A stretch of DNA of 64,000 nt, from the NCBI RefSeq assembly GCF_048773025.1, contig NC_133548.1:22159501-22223500 (forward strand). Direction: 5' to 3'. The stretch comes from Camelus bactrianus. Its lineage: Eukaryota; Chordata; Mammalia; Artiodactyla; Camelidae. A program made the position numbers and the translations under genes. Under the pieces are notes generated by a model that had not been told where the DNA came from, searched no databases, and saw only the letters and a program-made list of their open reading frames with translations. This document shows positions 36,462-49,319 of the stretch, piece by piece. Each line of letters opens with the position of its first letter. The stretch's first letter is position 1.

Positions 36462-37237
36462 TGAACCCTCCTACACTGCTGGTCGGAATGCAGTTTGGTG
36501 CAGCCACTGTGGAAAACAGTATGGAGATTCCTCAAAAGACTAGGAATAGACTTACCATATGACCCAGGAATCCCGCTCCTGGGCATATATCCAGAAGGAA
36601 CCCTACTTCAAAATGACACCTGCACCCCAATGTTCATAGCAGCATTATTTACAATAGCCAAGACATGGAAAAGCCTAAATGTCCATCAATGGATAACTGG
36701 ATAAAGAAGATGTGGTATAGTTATATGATGGAATACCATTCAGCCATAAAAACGGACAACATAACGCCATTTGCAGCAACATGGATATTCCTGGAGAATG
36801 TCATTCTAAGTGAAGTAAACCAGAAAGAGAAAGAAAAATACCATATGAGATCGCTCATATGTGGAAGCTAAAATCAAACAAATAAACAAAGCATAAATAC
36901 AAAACAGAAATAGACTCACAGACATAGAATACAAACTTGTGGGTGCCAAGGGGGCGGGGGGTGGGAAGGGATAGACTGGGATTTCAAAATTGTAGAATAG
37001 ATGAACAAGATTATACTGTATGCACAGGGAAATATATACAAGATCTTATGGTAGCTCACAGAGAAAAAAATGTGACAATGAATATATGTATGTTTATGTA
37101 TAACTGAAAAATTGTGCTCTACACTGGAATTATGACACAACATTGTAAAATGATTATAAGTCAATTAAAAATGTTAAAAAAAATAAAGAATATACCAAAC
37201 TAAAAAAAAAAACCAAAAAACAAAAAACAACTTATCC
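36462..37237 (+). repeat. Recent L1 LINE, 5'-truncated, with 14-bp target-site duplication
   Basis: It contains the end of ORF2 (the region giving [20 protein letters not shown] and NVHQWITG-like text), the 3' UTR, a poly-A signal region and an A-rich tail. The direct repeat ACTTATCCCCTTCT lies at 36448-36461 and 37238-37251. The 3' UTR is almost identical to those at 14808 and 54424. It carries no complete ORF. Confidence 0.92.
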
Positions 37238-37259
37238 ACTTATCCCCTTCTCTCCAGCA

Positions 37260-38745
37260 TCCCAGACTGCTGACCATGTGCACAGGTCACGGTACTTTCA
37301 CAATACCAGGAAGCCTACTTTAAAGCAACATCTGCACAGCTAGTTAGGAGCAGGTGTAAACCAACCAAACTAAATCAACCCTGCTTTTAGGAGTTCATTT
37401 GTAAATGTTTCGAAATGCCAGATCTTGCAAATAAAATCAACCTTTTCATCTGACACTCTCTTAAAAGAAGATTTTAAAGCTGGATTTCTCAACGATTTTT
37501 GATTCTAAATTCCAATGACTGTGGAATAATAAATGGCCTTTAAGAAGTAATATAGTGCTTCCCTAGCCTCCAATTTCTCAGCACTTTATTTGCAATTTTA
37601 TCTCAATGTACACATTATTACACATATACCTAGATATAACCAATTTCTTTTTGCTAACATGGTTTCTATACTCAAATGTAGAAATTAAAAAATTAAACAC
37701 AAATTCCTTTCTCTAAAAATAAAAATTTCAAGTGCATTTTCTTTCTAGTACGACACTGTAAAACAACTCTGAAACTCTTCTCCATTTTTTTTTTATAGCT
37801 AAGAGTCTACTTTAAATCAGAGAGGTCTGGTCAGGTGGCTGTATTTAATTAATTGCTTTAAATAAAAAGTGACAAGTCATTTGTCATGTTCCTCTCTTGC
37901 CAATCCATCATACTAACTGGAGATTGCTTCCTTCTATGTGCTTCTTTTCCTTCCTCTTTTCTCCTCACTAGTTTCAGTCGTGGCTCCCACGGTGGGATTC
38001 ATTCAACTAGCCAAACATCTCCCTTTCCTACACTATTTATATTATTTCCTTAGAAATCAGCCACTTCTTTAAAAAGTAAAAATTGTCTATGCCTCTCTGA
38101 ATGCTATGAACAGCTGCCACCGACCTTATTTCAAACACTTGATAACCCATTGAGCAACAATGTCATTTAGGTTGTTTCTCCATTTATAAAACAGGGATGG
38201 AAATGCTTGAGAAGTCACTGCATTTCCTGAGAAACACTGTCATGAGTTCACAAAACTGTGCTCCCCCCCGCCCCGCTCCCCTCGACTCACCACGTACACA
38301 CACCCCTGCAGCAGGTGACCCTCGTCAAGTTACTTAACGTTTCTAGCCTTAAGCAGTTTGAATGTAAATACAGACGCACTGGACTTGAAGTTATCTTCCA
38401 TCTCAGACGTTCTAATTTTCTCCAATTATGCTTCCTTTTCATTCAATTACCATGTCAGTATATTCCATTACTAAGTCTATTTTTTCCCCTCTGTGGAGTA
38501 AAAATTATTTTACTCTGTAATGACACTCACTTGTATTCTTTCATTGCCCACTGTCTTTGGATTTAAGGTAGACGATACCAATACATTTCAGTAGAAGCTT
38601 GAATTTGACTCTGCCCCAAGGTTTAAGAATGGGCTGAGTAACCTATAATTGTGATTTCTTGGTGAACTTTCAAGAACTTTTAAGAAAGGGTAAATATAGG
38701 AAGAAGGTAAAACATGTTTATCTACAATCAAAAGCTTTTTTGTCC
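37260..38745. other. IFTAP intron 1 sequence without recognised features
   Basis: No supported exon. A weak MIR-like word occurs near 38320 ('gtcaagttacttaacgtttc'). Confidence 0.4.
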
Positions 38746-38749
38746 TGCT

Positions 38750-38850
38750 ACCATGCATGTTCCTTAAGGGCAAGATCTGTGTGTGATTTTTTTTTCCAAA
38801 TTCTCCACATGACTCTGTACATAGCAGATGCTTAAAAAATATTGTTCACT
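38750..38850 (+). repeat. L2 LINE 3' end
   Basis: 'ccttaagggcaagatctgtg' and 'gactctgtacatagcagatg' follow the L2 terminal consensus. Confidence 0.5.
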
Positions 38851-39424
38851 ATTTCACATTTAGTTTCTATGCTGAGGACTTTGGCAGACTGGGGACCTTG
38901 ACTGAGATCACTATCACTGCACGTCTAATGCTCTCCTAATGTGTGGCAAGGGCTTAGGATTTTAAAACCCATTTCCAAATGCGTTGCTAATTTCCAGTTT
39001 CTTCAGGAGACAGCTAACCCATTCAGTAACAAACTGCCTATTTTCTGGTGTTAGTAAAATGCGAAGGTTAAAACGTCCCCTAAACCTACCCCTGGTTTCT
39101 ACGTTGTATTTCTTATTTTGTATTTACTGTGGAGATACTCAATATGTCAATTTTATGAGAGCTGTCATTGACGCTGGAATTTCAAGTGCCATAATCATTA
39201 TATGACACCATAAGTAGGTTAGGGAAATAACCCAATACTCTTTTGCAGGCAAAGAAAAAACCATAACTAGAAGAGATGGTGATGCTCTTTTAAAGAATGG
39301 ACCAACATTTCAAATGATGAGAAACAGCCAAACAACTGAGCTACATGTCCGTTTTTAAAAACTCTGAAAATATATCCTAAAATTTTGCAAAAAATGAAAA
39401 TATTCACTTATACAAATAATTTAT

Positions 39425-39612
39425 GGCACCATCACACAAGATTTCTTGAGTACACTCTTTATACCAGACAGTTTATATCAATTCATCCTCACGATAAGGC
39501 AGGTATTGTCCTTGCTTCAGAGATAAGGAAACTGAAGCTCTAAAAGACCATTCGCCTAGTTAAGTGGCAGAACAGACTAAAATCCAGATCTCTCTACTGC
39601 TGCTCACTGCAT
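39425..39612 (+). repeat. MIR SINE
   Basis: MIR core: 'caattcatcctcacgataag', 'cagagataaggaaactgaag', 'cctagttaagtggcagaac'. Confidence 0.65.
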
Positions 39613-39949
39613 CTAAGCCAAAGAGAAACCGATTAAATGACAAACAGTAGTGAATGGTCTGATAAATTATGTTACATTTACTGAATGGAATTTTAGGAAA
39701 CTATTAAAAATGGTAAAAGTGGAAATAAAATATACATTTCACAGCATAAATGAAATAATGGTACATTAAAAAGGAAAAAACAAAATTTAAATACATTCTT
39801 ATTATAACTAAGTAAACATGTGTATACGTTTGGATAAAAATTAGGATAGAGTACAAAGAAATGAAAAATGTTATAGTCAGGTAATGACTAGGCTTAATGA
39901 GTGGTATGTATTTTTCTTGATGGAACTATTTTTAATGAATTGTTTTAAA

Positions 39950-41497
39950 ATCAAGTCAACTACAGTAATCAAGACAGTATGGTATTGGTGAAAAAATATA
40001 TATACAAATAGACTAATGGAATAGAATAGAGAGTCCAGAAACAGGCTCACATAAGTATAGTTAACTCATCTTTCACCAAGGCACACAGATAATACAATAG
40101 AGAGAAGACAGCCTTTTCAACAAAGGGTGCTGGAACAACTGGACATCCACATGCAAAAAAAAATGATAAAAAATAAAAAGAATCTAGACACAGACCTTAC
40201 ACCCTTCACAAGAATATACTCAAAATGGATCACAGATCTAAGTGAAAACCACAAAATTACAAAATTCCCAGAAAATAACACAGAAGAAAACCTAGATGGC
40301 CTTGGATATGGTGATGACTTTTCAGATACAACACTAAAGGCACGACCCATGAAAGAAATAACTGATAAGCTGAACTTCATTAAAATTAAAACCTTATGCT
40401 CTCCAAAAGACACCGACAAGAGAATGAAAAGAAAAGCCAGAGAATGGGAGAAAATACTTGCAAAAGACACATCTGGTAAAGGACTATTATCCAAAATATA
40501 CAAAGAACTCTTTAAATTCAAACCCAATTTTAAAATGTGCCAAACACCTTAGTAGACACCCCACTAAAGACATACAGATGACAAATAAGCAAGTGAAAAG
40601 ACGCTCAACGTCATATGCCAGTAGGGAAATGCAAGTTAAAATGAGGTGGCACTACACACCAATAAGAATGGCCAAAATCCAGAACACTGACACCACCAAC
40701 TGCTGGAGAGGACATACAGCAACAGGGACTCTCACACATTGCTGGGGGTATGCAAAATCATGCGGCCACTTTGGAAGGCAGTTTGAAGGTTTCTTACAAA
40801 ACTAAACATACTCTTCCCGTAAGATCCATCAATAGTGCCCCTTGGCATTTACCCAAAGGAGCTGAAAACTTACAACCACACAAAAACCTGCACATGGATG
40901 TTTATAGTAGCTTCAGTCATAACTCCCCAAACCTGAAAGCAACCAAGATATCCCTCAGCAGGAAAATACATAAACTGGAATATCCAGACAATGGAATATT
41001 ATTCAGAGCTAAAAAGAAATGATCTATCAAGTCATAAAAAGACATGGAGGAAACTTAAGAGAAAGAAGCCAATCTGAAAACTATATGACATTCTGGGGTT
41101 TGCAGAACGATGGAAACAGTAAAAAGATCAGTGTTTGTCAGGGGTCGCAGGGAGGGAGGGGTGAATAGATTGAGCACGGAGTATTTCTAGGGCAGTGAGA
41201 TTATGCTGCGTGATATTGTAACAGTAGATACATGTCATCACACATTTGTCCAAACCCACAGAATGTACAACACCAAGAGTGAATGCTAATGTAAACTACG
41301 GACTCTGAGTGATAATGATGTGTCAGTGTAGGTTCACCAGTTGTAACAAATGCACCTCTGGTGAGAGATACTGATGATGAGGGAGGCTGTGAACAAGTCG
41401 GGTCAGGAAATACATGGGAAATCTCTGTACCTTCCACACAATTTTGCTGCAAACCTACAACTACTCTAAAAAATATGGTCAATTTAAAAAAATTAAG
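39950..41497 (+). repeat. L1M-type LINE, ORF2 C-terminal region plus 3' UTR
   Basis: It encodes fragments of the L1 ORF2 C-terminal region, including 'MPVRSINSAPWHLPKG'-like and 'QKKMIKNKKNLDTDLTPFTR' text. The 3' UTR ends near 'tactctaaaaaatatggtca'. Several frames are needed to follow the similarity, so it is a dead copy. Confidence 0.85.
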
Positions 41498-41589
41498 TCA
41501 GCTCTTGCCACATCTGTTCTCAATCCTTTGGTTTATTCTTCCTTTGACTGTGAAACTTTAGAGTGGGAGTGAGAGAAGCTAACACAGTT

Positions 41590-41825
41590 TTGAAGACTAC
41601 TGTGGAATATTGTCCTTGGCTGAGCACTTAAAGACATTATCTCATTTAATCTTCTTGCAGCAATCTTTTGAGGTAAATATTTCTATTATCCCCATTTCAG
41701 AGATGGGGAAACAGAGGCTTAAGGATTAAGATGACCCCTCCTGAAAAAAATGGCAAAGCTGGCAGTGAAAACCAGGCCAGCTCGACTCTGAGGCCAATTT
41801 TCTTCATCACTCCACTGTACAATGT
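41590..41825 (+). repeat. MIR SINE
   Basis: 'gagcacttaaagacattatc', 'ccccatttcagagatgggga', 'ggcaaagctggcagtgaaaa' in MIR order. Confidence 0.7.
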
Positions 41826-42239
41826 TACACAGAAGTTCCCTGATATAAAATTGGTAGCAGGCCTCTAATGATTAGAACTCCTTCTGAATCCTGTATCAAA
41901 GAAAATGAGATCACTGAAGAGCAATTCAAAGTCAACATTACAGACATTGGTATTAGTAGCCTCTGCTTTAGGAAAAATAATTTCCCATTTGAATCATGGT
42001 AGTATTTATTTAAATCATATTAATTACATTCATTTTTCTAAAATGTTTTTTAATAATCAGGTTTTGACCAGATTTGGGGTTTTTTTTTTGTTTTGTTTTG
42101 TTTCTGTCTTTACAAATAGTAGATTATGTCTCCATTGTTTGCCAGTAAGGAAATAGTTAAATCTTGAGGGTACACCCTGGTGGATATCTCCCTCAAACAT
42201 CTAAAGGAAAAAAAAAAAAAAGGTCACAGTCAGTTACTC

Positions 42240-42600
42240 CTGTTAGATCAGTGTTCACTGGAACATCTGTAGGCACACACACACTCTCTTTACCGTCACC
42301 TTCCGCTGGCCACGGTCAGAGTGAGCAGTGAATCTTCCCCAAGTGCTGACATTTAATACCTGGTCTAGCGGCAAAGATTCAGAGAGGGGTGAGTAGCCTC
42401 TCTGGCCTTCAGGTAGGTCCAATAACTTCATTTCTACCAGAGCTAAACCACAGGAGCCTACGATGATCCCCTTCGGCAGGGTGTCAGTTACAGTTGGACT
42501 GGGTGGCCAGAGGGGGAAGGGATGATGCAGGGTTTGGAAAGAGAGGGGCTTTCTGGTCTCAGGCTGCTGTGGCATCAGAGCCTATGTGTTAATCTTAATG
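42240..42600 (+). promoter_or_regulatory. RAG2: Tentative RAG2 promoter / first-exon region
   Basis: A repeat-free block with higher GC than its surroundings, about 3.9 kb upstream of the RAG2 coding exon, roughly where I remember the RAG2 first exon to be in human. It contains two abutting c-Myb-type sites (CAGTTA and CAGTTG, near 42486-42500), a purine-rich GGGGGAAGGG near 42513 and a RUNX-type TGTGGC near 42569. c-Myb is a known activator of the RAG2 promoter. Neither the start site nor the first-exon donor could be fixed from sequence. Confidence 0.3.
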
Positions 42601-42604
42601 TGTA

Positions 42605-44350
42605 AATAATTCTCTGGCATAAGTGTCAGAAGGAAAACCTAATCCTGGTTTTACAGCCAGAAAAAAAAAAATCAAATAATGCATGCCTCAAACCTGATTA
42701 ACCGTGCAAGACAGTGTCAATTCATACCCAAAAAGGCACTGCAGTCACATGAGGTTACCTGCTACTTTGGAGCAATCAGGAAAACATGGGCAACACTGAT
42801 CAGTAAGATTTAATGCTTCAGAGTATAGCAACACTCTTTGAAAGGAAAAAAAGAGTCAGTTCAGACACAGGAAACTACAAACCCAGACCTCATACCATTA
42901 GTCCTCTTTTGATTCTCAGCTATGCACTAGCTTCAGTGAATAAATGAAAATCTCCCTGCTGAGGAATGTTAGCATGGGGCTGGGAAACTTGTATAAATTT
43001 ATCGGTCCTATATTTCTGTCTTTTTAAAAGGAATCTTTTAATGTGTTGACTTTGAAACTTCCTTCAGTTGAGGAATAGTGTCTTCTTCAAAATCTGCCTG
43101 TTTTTATCTGGCCTATTTAAAGAAAACCACTTCAGTAGATTATTTTAGTTCTAGTATACCCTTTGAAAAATTCATTTAAAAACCAAGATGTGACAAATAA
43201 GAGTCACATTAAAACCATGGAGAATATACCATAGTCGACTCCCGTAAAGACATATGTAAGTTAGCAGAGCAAAATTTCAAAAACTAAACAAATATGGGAA
43301 AATAATGTGAAAATACTTTCAATGTTCCTCTTTATTCTTTAAATACATAAGTCATCTGGTCATGGTTTAAAACAGGTAATCTAAAAATTAAATACAAAAA
43401 TACCTAAACTATGTTCAAGAGGAGGTAATTCATCTTAACAGTAATCAACCTGACCACTATTTTTAGGGCCCTAAAGTTGTGAGGTAAGTCAACAGCAGGG
43501 CACCAAAAGGGAAACAGGTCAGAAATCTTTGGGGATCTGAAATAAGCTATAGAAAGGGGTAGTACTCCTTATGTCTTGCCCAAGGAAATGTTTCTGTTTA
43601 ATCTACAATAATCATGTTTTCCCTTGTGAGAAGCCAAAATCCCTGTGAATATTAAAATGAAGCCAATAGGTTACAATGAAGACTTAAAACAAAAACAAAA
43701 ACAAAAACTTGCTGTTTAAAAACAAGTGTTCTTGGTGTATGTTCACCCCTTGGGATCTGGGATCCGTTACCTCTGCAGAACTTGTTTTCTAGCCCAATAA
43801 CTTTCTTCACAGGTGTTTAAAACAAGCAGGCTTTCGTGCTCCCTCAGCCCAAAAGTGGGCAACTCTGAAAATCACACATCCCACTGAGTGTAATCACTTA
43901 CGGTTTTCATTTACGGAATTGAGTGTCAACAATATTTCCTCTGAGCTCCTAGAGAGAGCATTTTCTTAGTGGCACAGATGCCTTCTCTTAAGTATACTTG
44001 GATAGGCCTTGAGTAAATAAAACACTTGCCCAGGTTATTTCATAAGCAAGGCAAGTTGCTGAAGCTACGAACCACCACGGTCTGAGGAAGAAAGAGGCTG
44101 GCTTTCATAACCTTAGTAATAATTCTTCTCATTCCCCATGTCTTCACTTGGTTTAATAACCCACAAGATGATTATTAAAATATCACATCTTGAGGACTCC
44201 CCCAAGTAAGCTAAACATGGTAAGTAGAAGAGAATCATTAGCAATTAATTACATCTGATCTTCAAGGCAAAAAGCCCCACCAACATCTCGTTAGACTGAC
44301 GATAGGTTCCAAATGGTCCAAGGAAACTTTGTAGGGGGAATAAAAATAAA
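42605..44350. other. RAG2 5' intron / IFTAP intron 1 without recognised repeats
   Basis: Apparently unique sequence. No exon recognised on either strand. Confidence 0.4.
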
Positions 44351-44354
44351 TTAC

Positions 44355-44590
44355 AGTATCAATTAACATCTACTGAATACTTGTTACATGCCAGGCTCTG
44401 TGCTATGTGGTTTGTGTTATCCCATTTATTCTTCAAAACCACCTGATATATAGGTACTAATATCCTCCCCACTTTGCAGACAAGAAAGAACAGAGAGAAA
44501 AGAACTTGCTCAAGATGATTACACAGCAACTAACTTTTAGAGCCCAAATTTGGACTCAACCTACTTCAGAGTCTGCATGTTTAATGAGAG
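44355..44590 (+). repeat. MIR SINE
   Basis: 'tgttacatgccaggctctgt', 'cccactttgcagacaagaaa', 'ttagagcccaaatttggact' in MIR order. Confidence 0.75.
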
Positions 44591-44819
44591 GTTAGAGAAA
44601 GGGTAACAAGAAGAATGAAATACTTCCTGTTATTTAAATTGAACTCACCACCAGCACCTCCATTGTATATGCTTCTCCAATTCTAACTAGTCTAAAAAAG
44701 TATTGACCTACACCCACTGAACAGATTTCCAGAACTCAAAGCCCTCCTAATCACCTCCAACATTATACACATCTGCCACAACTGGCAGGTGATTGTGCAC
44801 TTAAAAACCTCATTTTTTA

Positions 44820-45075
44820 TAAGGTCAAGCATAATCATTTAAACTATGACTTACAGTGTGCAAAGCCCTGTTCTAAGTGTTTTTCATGTATTAACTTATT
44901 AATTATAACTTACATTAACTTGTGAGAAGGCAAAATTGTTATTTCACTTTACAAACGACGAAGCTAAGACAAAGAGAGATTAAATTACTTGCCCAAAGTC
45001 ACATAGTAAATGATAGAGCCAGGATTTGAATCCAGCCAGTCAGCCTTTAGAGACCATACTCTTAGCCACTGTTTT
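44820..45075 (+). repeat. MIR SINE
   Basis: Well-preserved MIR: 'aagccctgttctaagtgttt', 'ttacttgcccaaagtcacat', 'gagccaggatttgaatccag', 'ctcttagccactg'. Confidence 0.8.
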
Positions 45076-45424
45076 ATACTGTTTTTGAAACATATTAGTA
45101 ACTTATTCTTAAAATCAAGGAATCTGTGCTATTTTGTTTCCTTTAATCTTTAGTGCCCAGGACTTCTCTGCAAACAGGGAGTGTATTTCGCCTTAAGGCT
45201 TGTGACATCTCTCCAAGGCAGGTAATAATTTTTAAAAAAATTAAAATTTATCAAACTTACTTCATCTGGTAAATATCTGTTTTAAAAAATCATAAAAGTA
45301 TTACATTCTGAATAATTCCGGCACCTCTTTGCTTAGTGCCTGCTTACTACAGTTACTAAAGAATTACTTCAAGGGTTCTTGGACTGAAAAGAGAGATCTG
45401 AAGTAACAGCCACTAACTCTTATT

Positions 45425-45545
45425 TTCTTATCCAAAGAGGGAAGAAGGGAGAGAGGGAGGGAGGGGGAGAAAGGAAGGAAGAGAGGCGGGGAAGGATGTA
45501 CGGAGGGAGGAGAGCAGAGAGAGAGGGAGGGAGGGAGGAGGGTTG
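45425..45545 (+). repeat. G/A-rich polypurine tract
   Basis: Mostly GGGA, GAGA and GGAA words with several runs of three to five G. It lies about 300 bp on the IFTAP side of the CpG-rich promoter block. Confidence 0.9.
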
Positions 45546-45829
45546 AGAGAGGTGTTCGGAAACTTCTCTGCTTCCCAAAAAGAACTCTAAAAACCGGAGC
45601 AAGAGCAGCTGAGAAAACAAAGGGCCTTTGTCGCGGTACTCCCTAAAGTCTAATTACTGTATTCCCATGACTAAATACAGGAGTGATAAAAATCATTGTC
45701 AGGTAATTTCTCTCCTGCACTCCAGGTATTCAGCGACCGATCTTTTTGTTCTGCAAAATACTCACAGCTTTTGTACCCTCGAAGCCCCCCTCAAATCCCA
45801 ACCCTAGCAACCTAAGGATACCCAGGGGT

Positions 45830-46285
45830 GCAATTCAGAGTCGAGCTCCAAAGCGTCCCGGCAGGAGTCCGTGAGGACACCTCGGCCGGGCGTCCCTCCA
45901 GCCTGGGGTTTCCAGGCAACCCCACTCCAGCCTGAAGCAGCTGTGCTTCCTACCGGGTCACCTAAGAGTTGCCAGGAGAGGCTCCAGCAACACCCGGGCG
46001 GGGGCAGCCGGACGCCCCTCCCGGTGCCGCCGCTTTCCTGTAACCCGGATGTTGGGTCTGCGTCAGCATTCTCACCTCCCATTCCCTAGTTTTCCGCCTT
46101 GGCTCCCATCTAGTCACTTCGCACCTTAGGCGTCTTTATTCAGAGAGACTCAGAGACTCCTCTCCCGGTGCGACGAACTCTCCCAGCTACACATCCCATG
46201 GAGAACGGATTCCTGGAAAATGTAGTTCTTTCTGTTGACAAGTGGTGAATCTTTACGGGAAAAGGACTACAATTCCCAGAAATCC
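45830..46285. promoter_or_regulatory. IFTAP: CpG-rich IFTAP promoter with ZNF143-type sites
   Basis: The only clearly CpG-dense part of the left 61 kb (roughly 45830-46135). ACTACAATTCCCAGAA at 46266-46281 is a very good ZNF143 (Staf/SBS) match. Weaker ACTACA-type relatives lie at about 46185-46200 (GCTACACATCCCATGG) and, on the - strand, at about 46218-46230. The mouse NWC promoter is described as bidirectional, ZFP143-dependent and methylated in lymphocytes, which fits this architecture. Exact start sites were not determined. Confidence 0.65.
46076..46250 (-). other. IFTAP: IFTAP non-coding first exon (5' UTR), inferred
   Basis: Reading the - strand away from the ZNF143 sites, the first good donor is GGGAG|GTGAGA, with GT at 46075-46074. 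The exon is non-coding because the first coding exon at 27704-27859 has its own acceptor and start codon. The 5' limit (given as 46250) is approximate. Confidence 0.45.
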
Positions 46286-46517
46286 AAGGGAGGATAGTGC
46301 ATGTCTAAATCATGTCCCCGCTGCTTGGATTGGATTAGGCGGGAAGGTTCTGTGTCTCTTTGCATGCCTAGCTGCCTGGATTTTTGCCCACTACAAGCTT
46401 GTGGGACAACTTTCTTTTGTTAACATGCTTTTTATGTGTGAGAGGATCTAAACACAGTTTTATTTATATGAAGAGATATGGTAAGTAAAAAAAATGTTTT
46501 TTAATTCTTTCAGATAA

Positions 46518-48125
<1,608 letters not shown>

Positions 48126-48753
48126 TTTCACAAAAGCCATTCAGATTCAAGTGCATCAGATTTTAAAATCTATTTTAAAGAATCATAACAATGATAAAAA
48201 TTATATTCCTATTTTTGTTTACTGAAAATGTTTAATGTTTTCTTTTAGTTATACAAATTAAATACCAGGGAAAAGTGCTTGTAATACAGTACTAAATACA
48301 GTCATTGTATTTAAACCTATATAGAACCTGTAACCTGTATTTTGAAAATATTTTACTCAAATGTATCTTCAGTGAGAATATATGGTCTGAATTTTTTATT
48401 CAAGGACTCAAACACAGAAGCAGTAATAATAATTAAGGTATGCTTATTATCCCTTATACAGCTTTTGGTAACAAATAACCTAAAGGGTCATTAAGACAAA
48501 TTTAACCAGTAAAGAAACTAACACCCAAAGAAAGTAGATGAATTTTTTGTGCAATATAAAAATTTGGTGGTTGGCCAAAAATTAAAACTGAGATCATCTG
48601 TATCCCACAGGAATGTTCTTTATACTTCTCTAAGATGGTTACTTGACTATGCCCATGGTCAGAAAAAGCTGTAAGAAGATAGGTAGGTAGGTAGGTAGGC
48701 AGGAAAGAAGGAAGGAAGGAAGGAAGGAAGGAAGGAAGGAAGGAAGGAAGGAA

Positions 48754-48842
<89 letters not shown>

Positions 48843-49310
48843 GAAAGAAAGAAAGAAAGAAAGAAAGAAAAGAAAAAGAAAGAAAGAAAGAAAGAAAGGA
48901 AGAAAGAAAAGAAAGAAAGGGAAAGAAAGAAAGAAAGAAAAAGGAAGGAAGGGAAAGAAAGAAAGAAAAAGGAAGGAAGGAAGAAAAATAGATAATCTAC
49001 ACTGACATGAAGGAAGAGAAAAGGAATGGACATCAGGTCTGTTACATTTTATCACGCTATTCATATGCACTTTCTTCAGAGGACTCCCCCTCCCCCACCA
49101 TAAGGTCCATGTGTGATGAACCACAGCTGGTCACTTAAACCAATCCTTTGAGAGACTTAATGAAAACGGAAGTCCACTGCTACTTAGCACTCTGAAACAG
49201 GGAGATGAGTGACAGCACACTAGGAAAGAACCACCAAACAAATCTCATGGAGAGATTATTTCACCAATTAATATTGACTACTTGCCCAAATAAAGTTTAA
49301 AGAATTTGAT
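48126..49310 (+). other. RAG2: RAG2 3' UTR (3' limit uncertain)
   Basis: AT-rich sequence after the stop codon. The canonical AATAAA signals on the + strand are at 49289-49294 and 49857-49862, with weaker ATTAAA at about 48257 and 48583. If transcription ends at 49289 or later, the polypurine array at 48681-48986 lies inside the transcript. Confidence 0.35.
48681..48986 (+). repeat. Compound (TAGG)n-(GGAA)n-(GAAA)n polypurine microsatellite
   Basis: About 20 bp of TAGG units is followed by about 55 bp of GGAA units, then GAAA units, then interrupted GAAA/GGAA mixtures. After the TAGG part the + strand is essentially all purine for nearly 300 bp. It lies about 560 bp after the RAG2 stop codon. 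Confidence 0.97.
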
Positions 49311-49319
49311 AAAGTTAAC

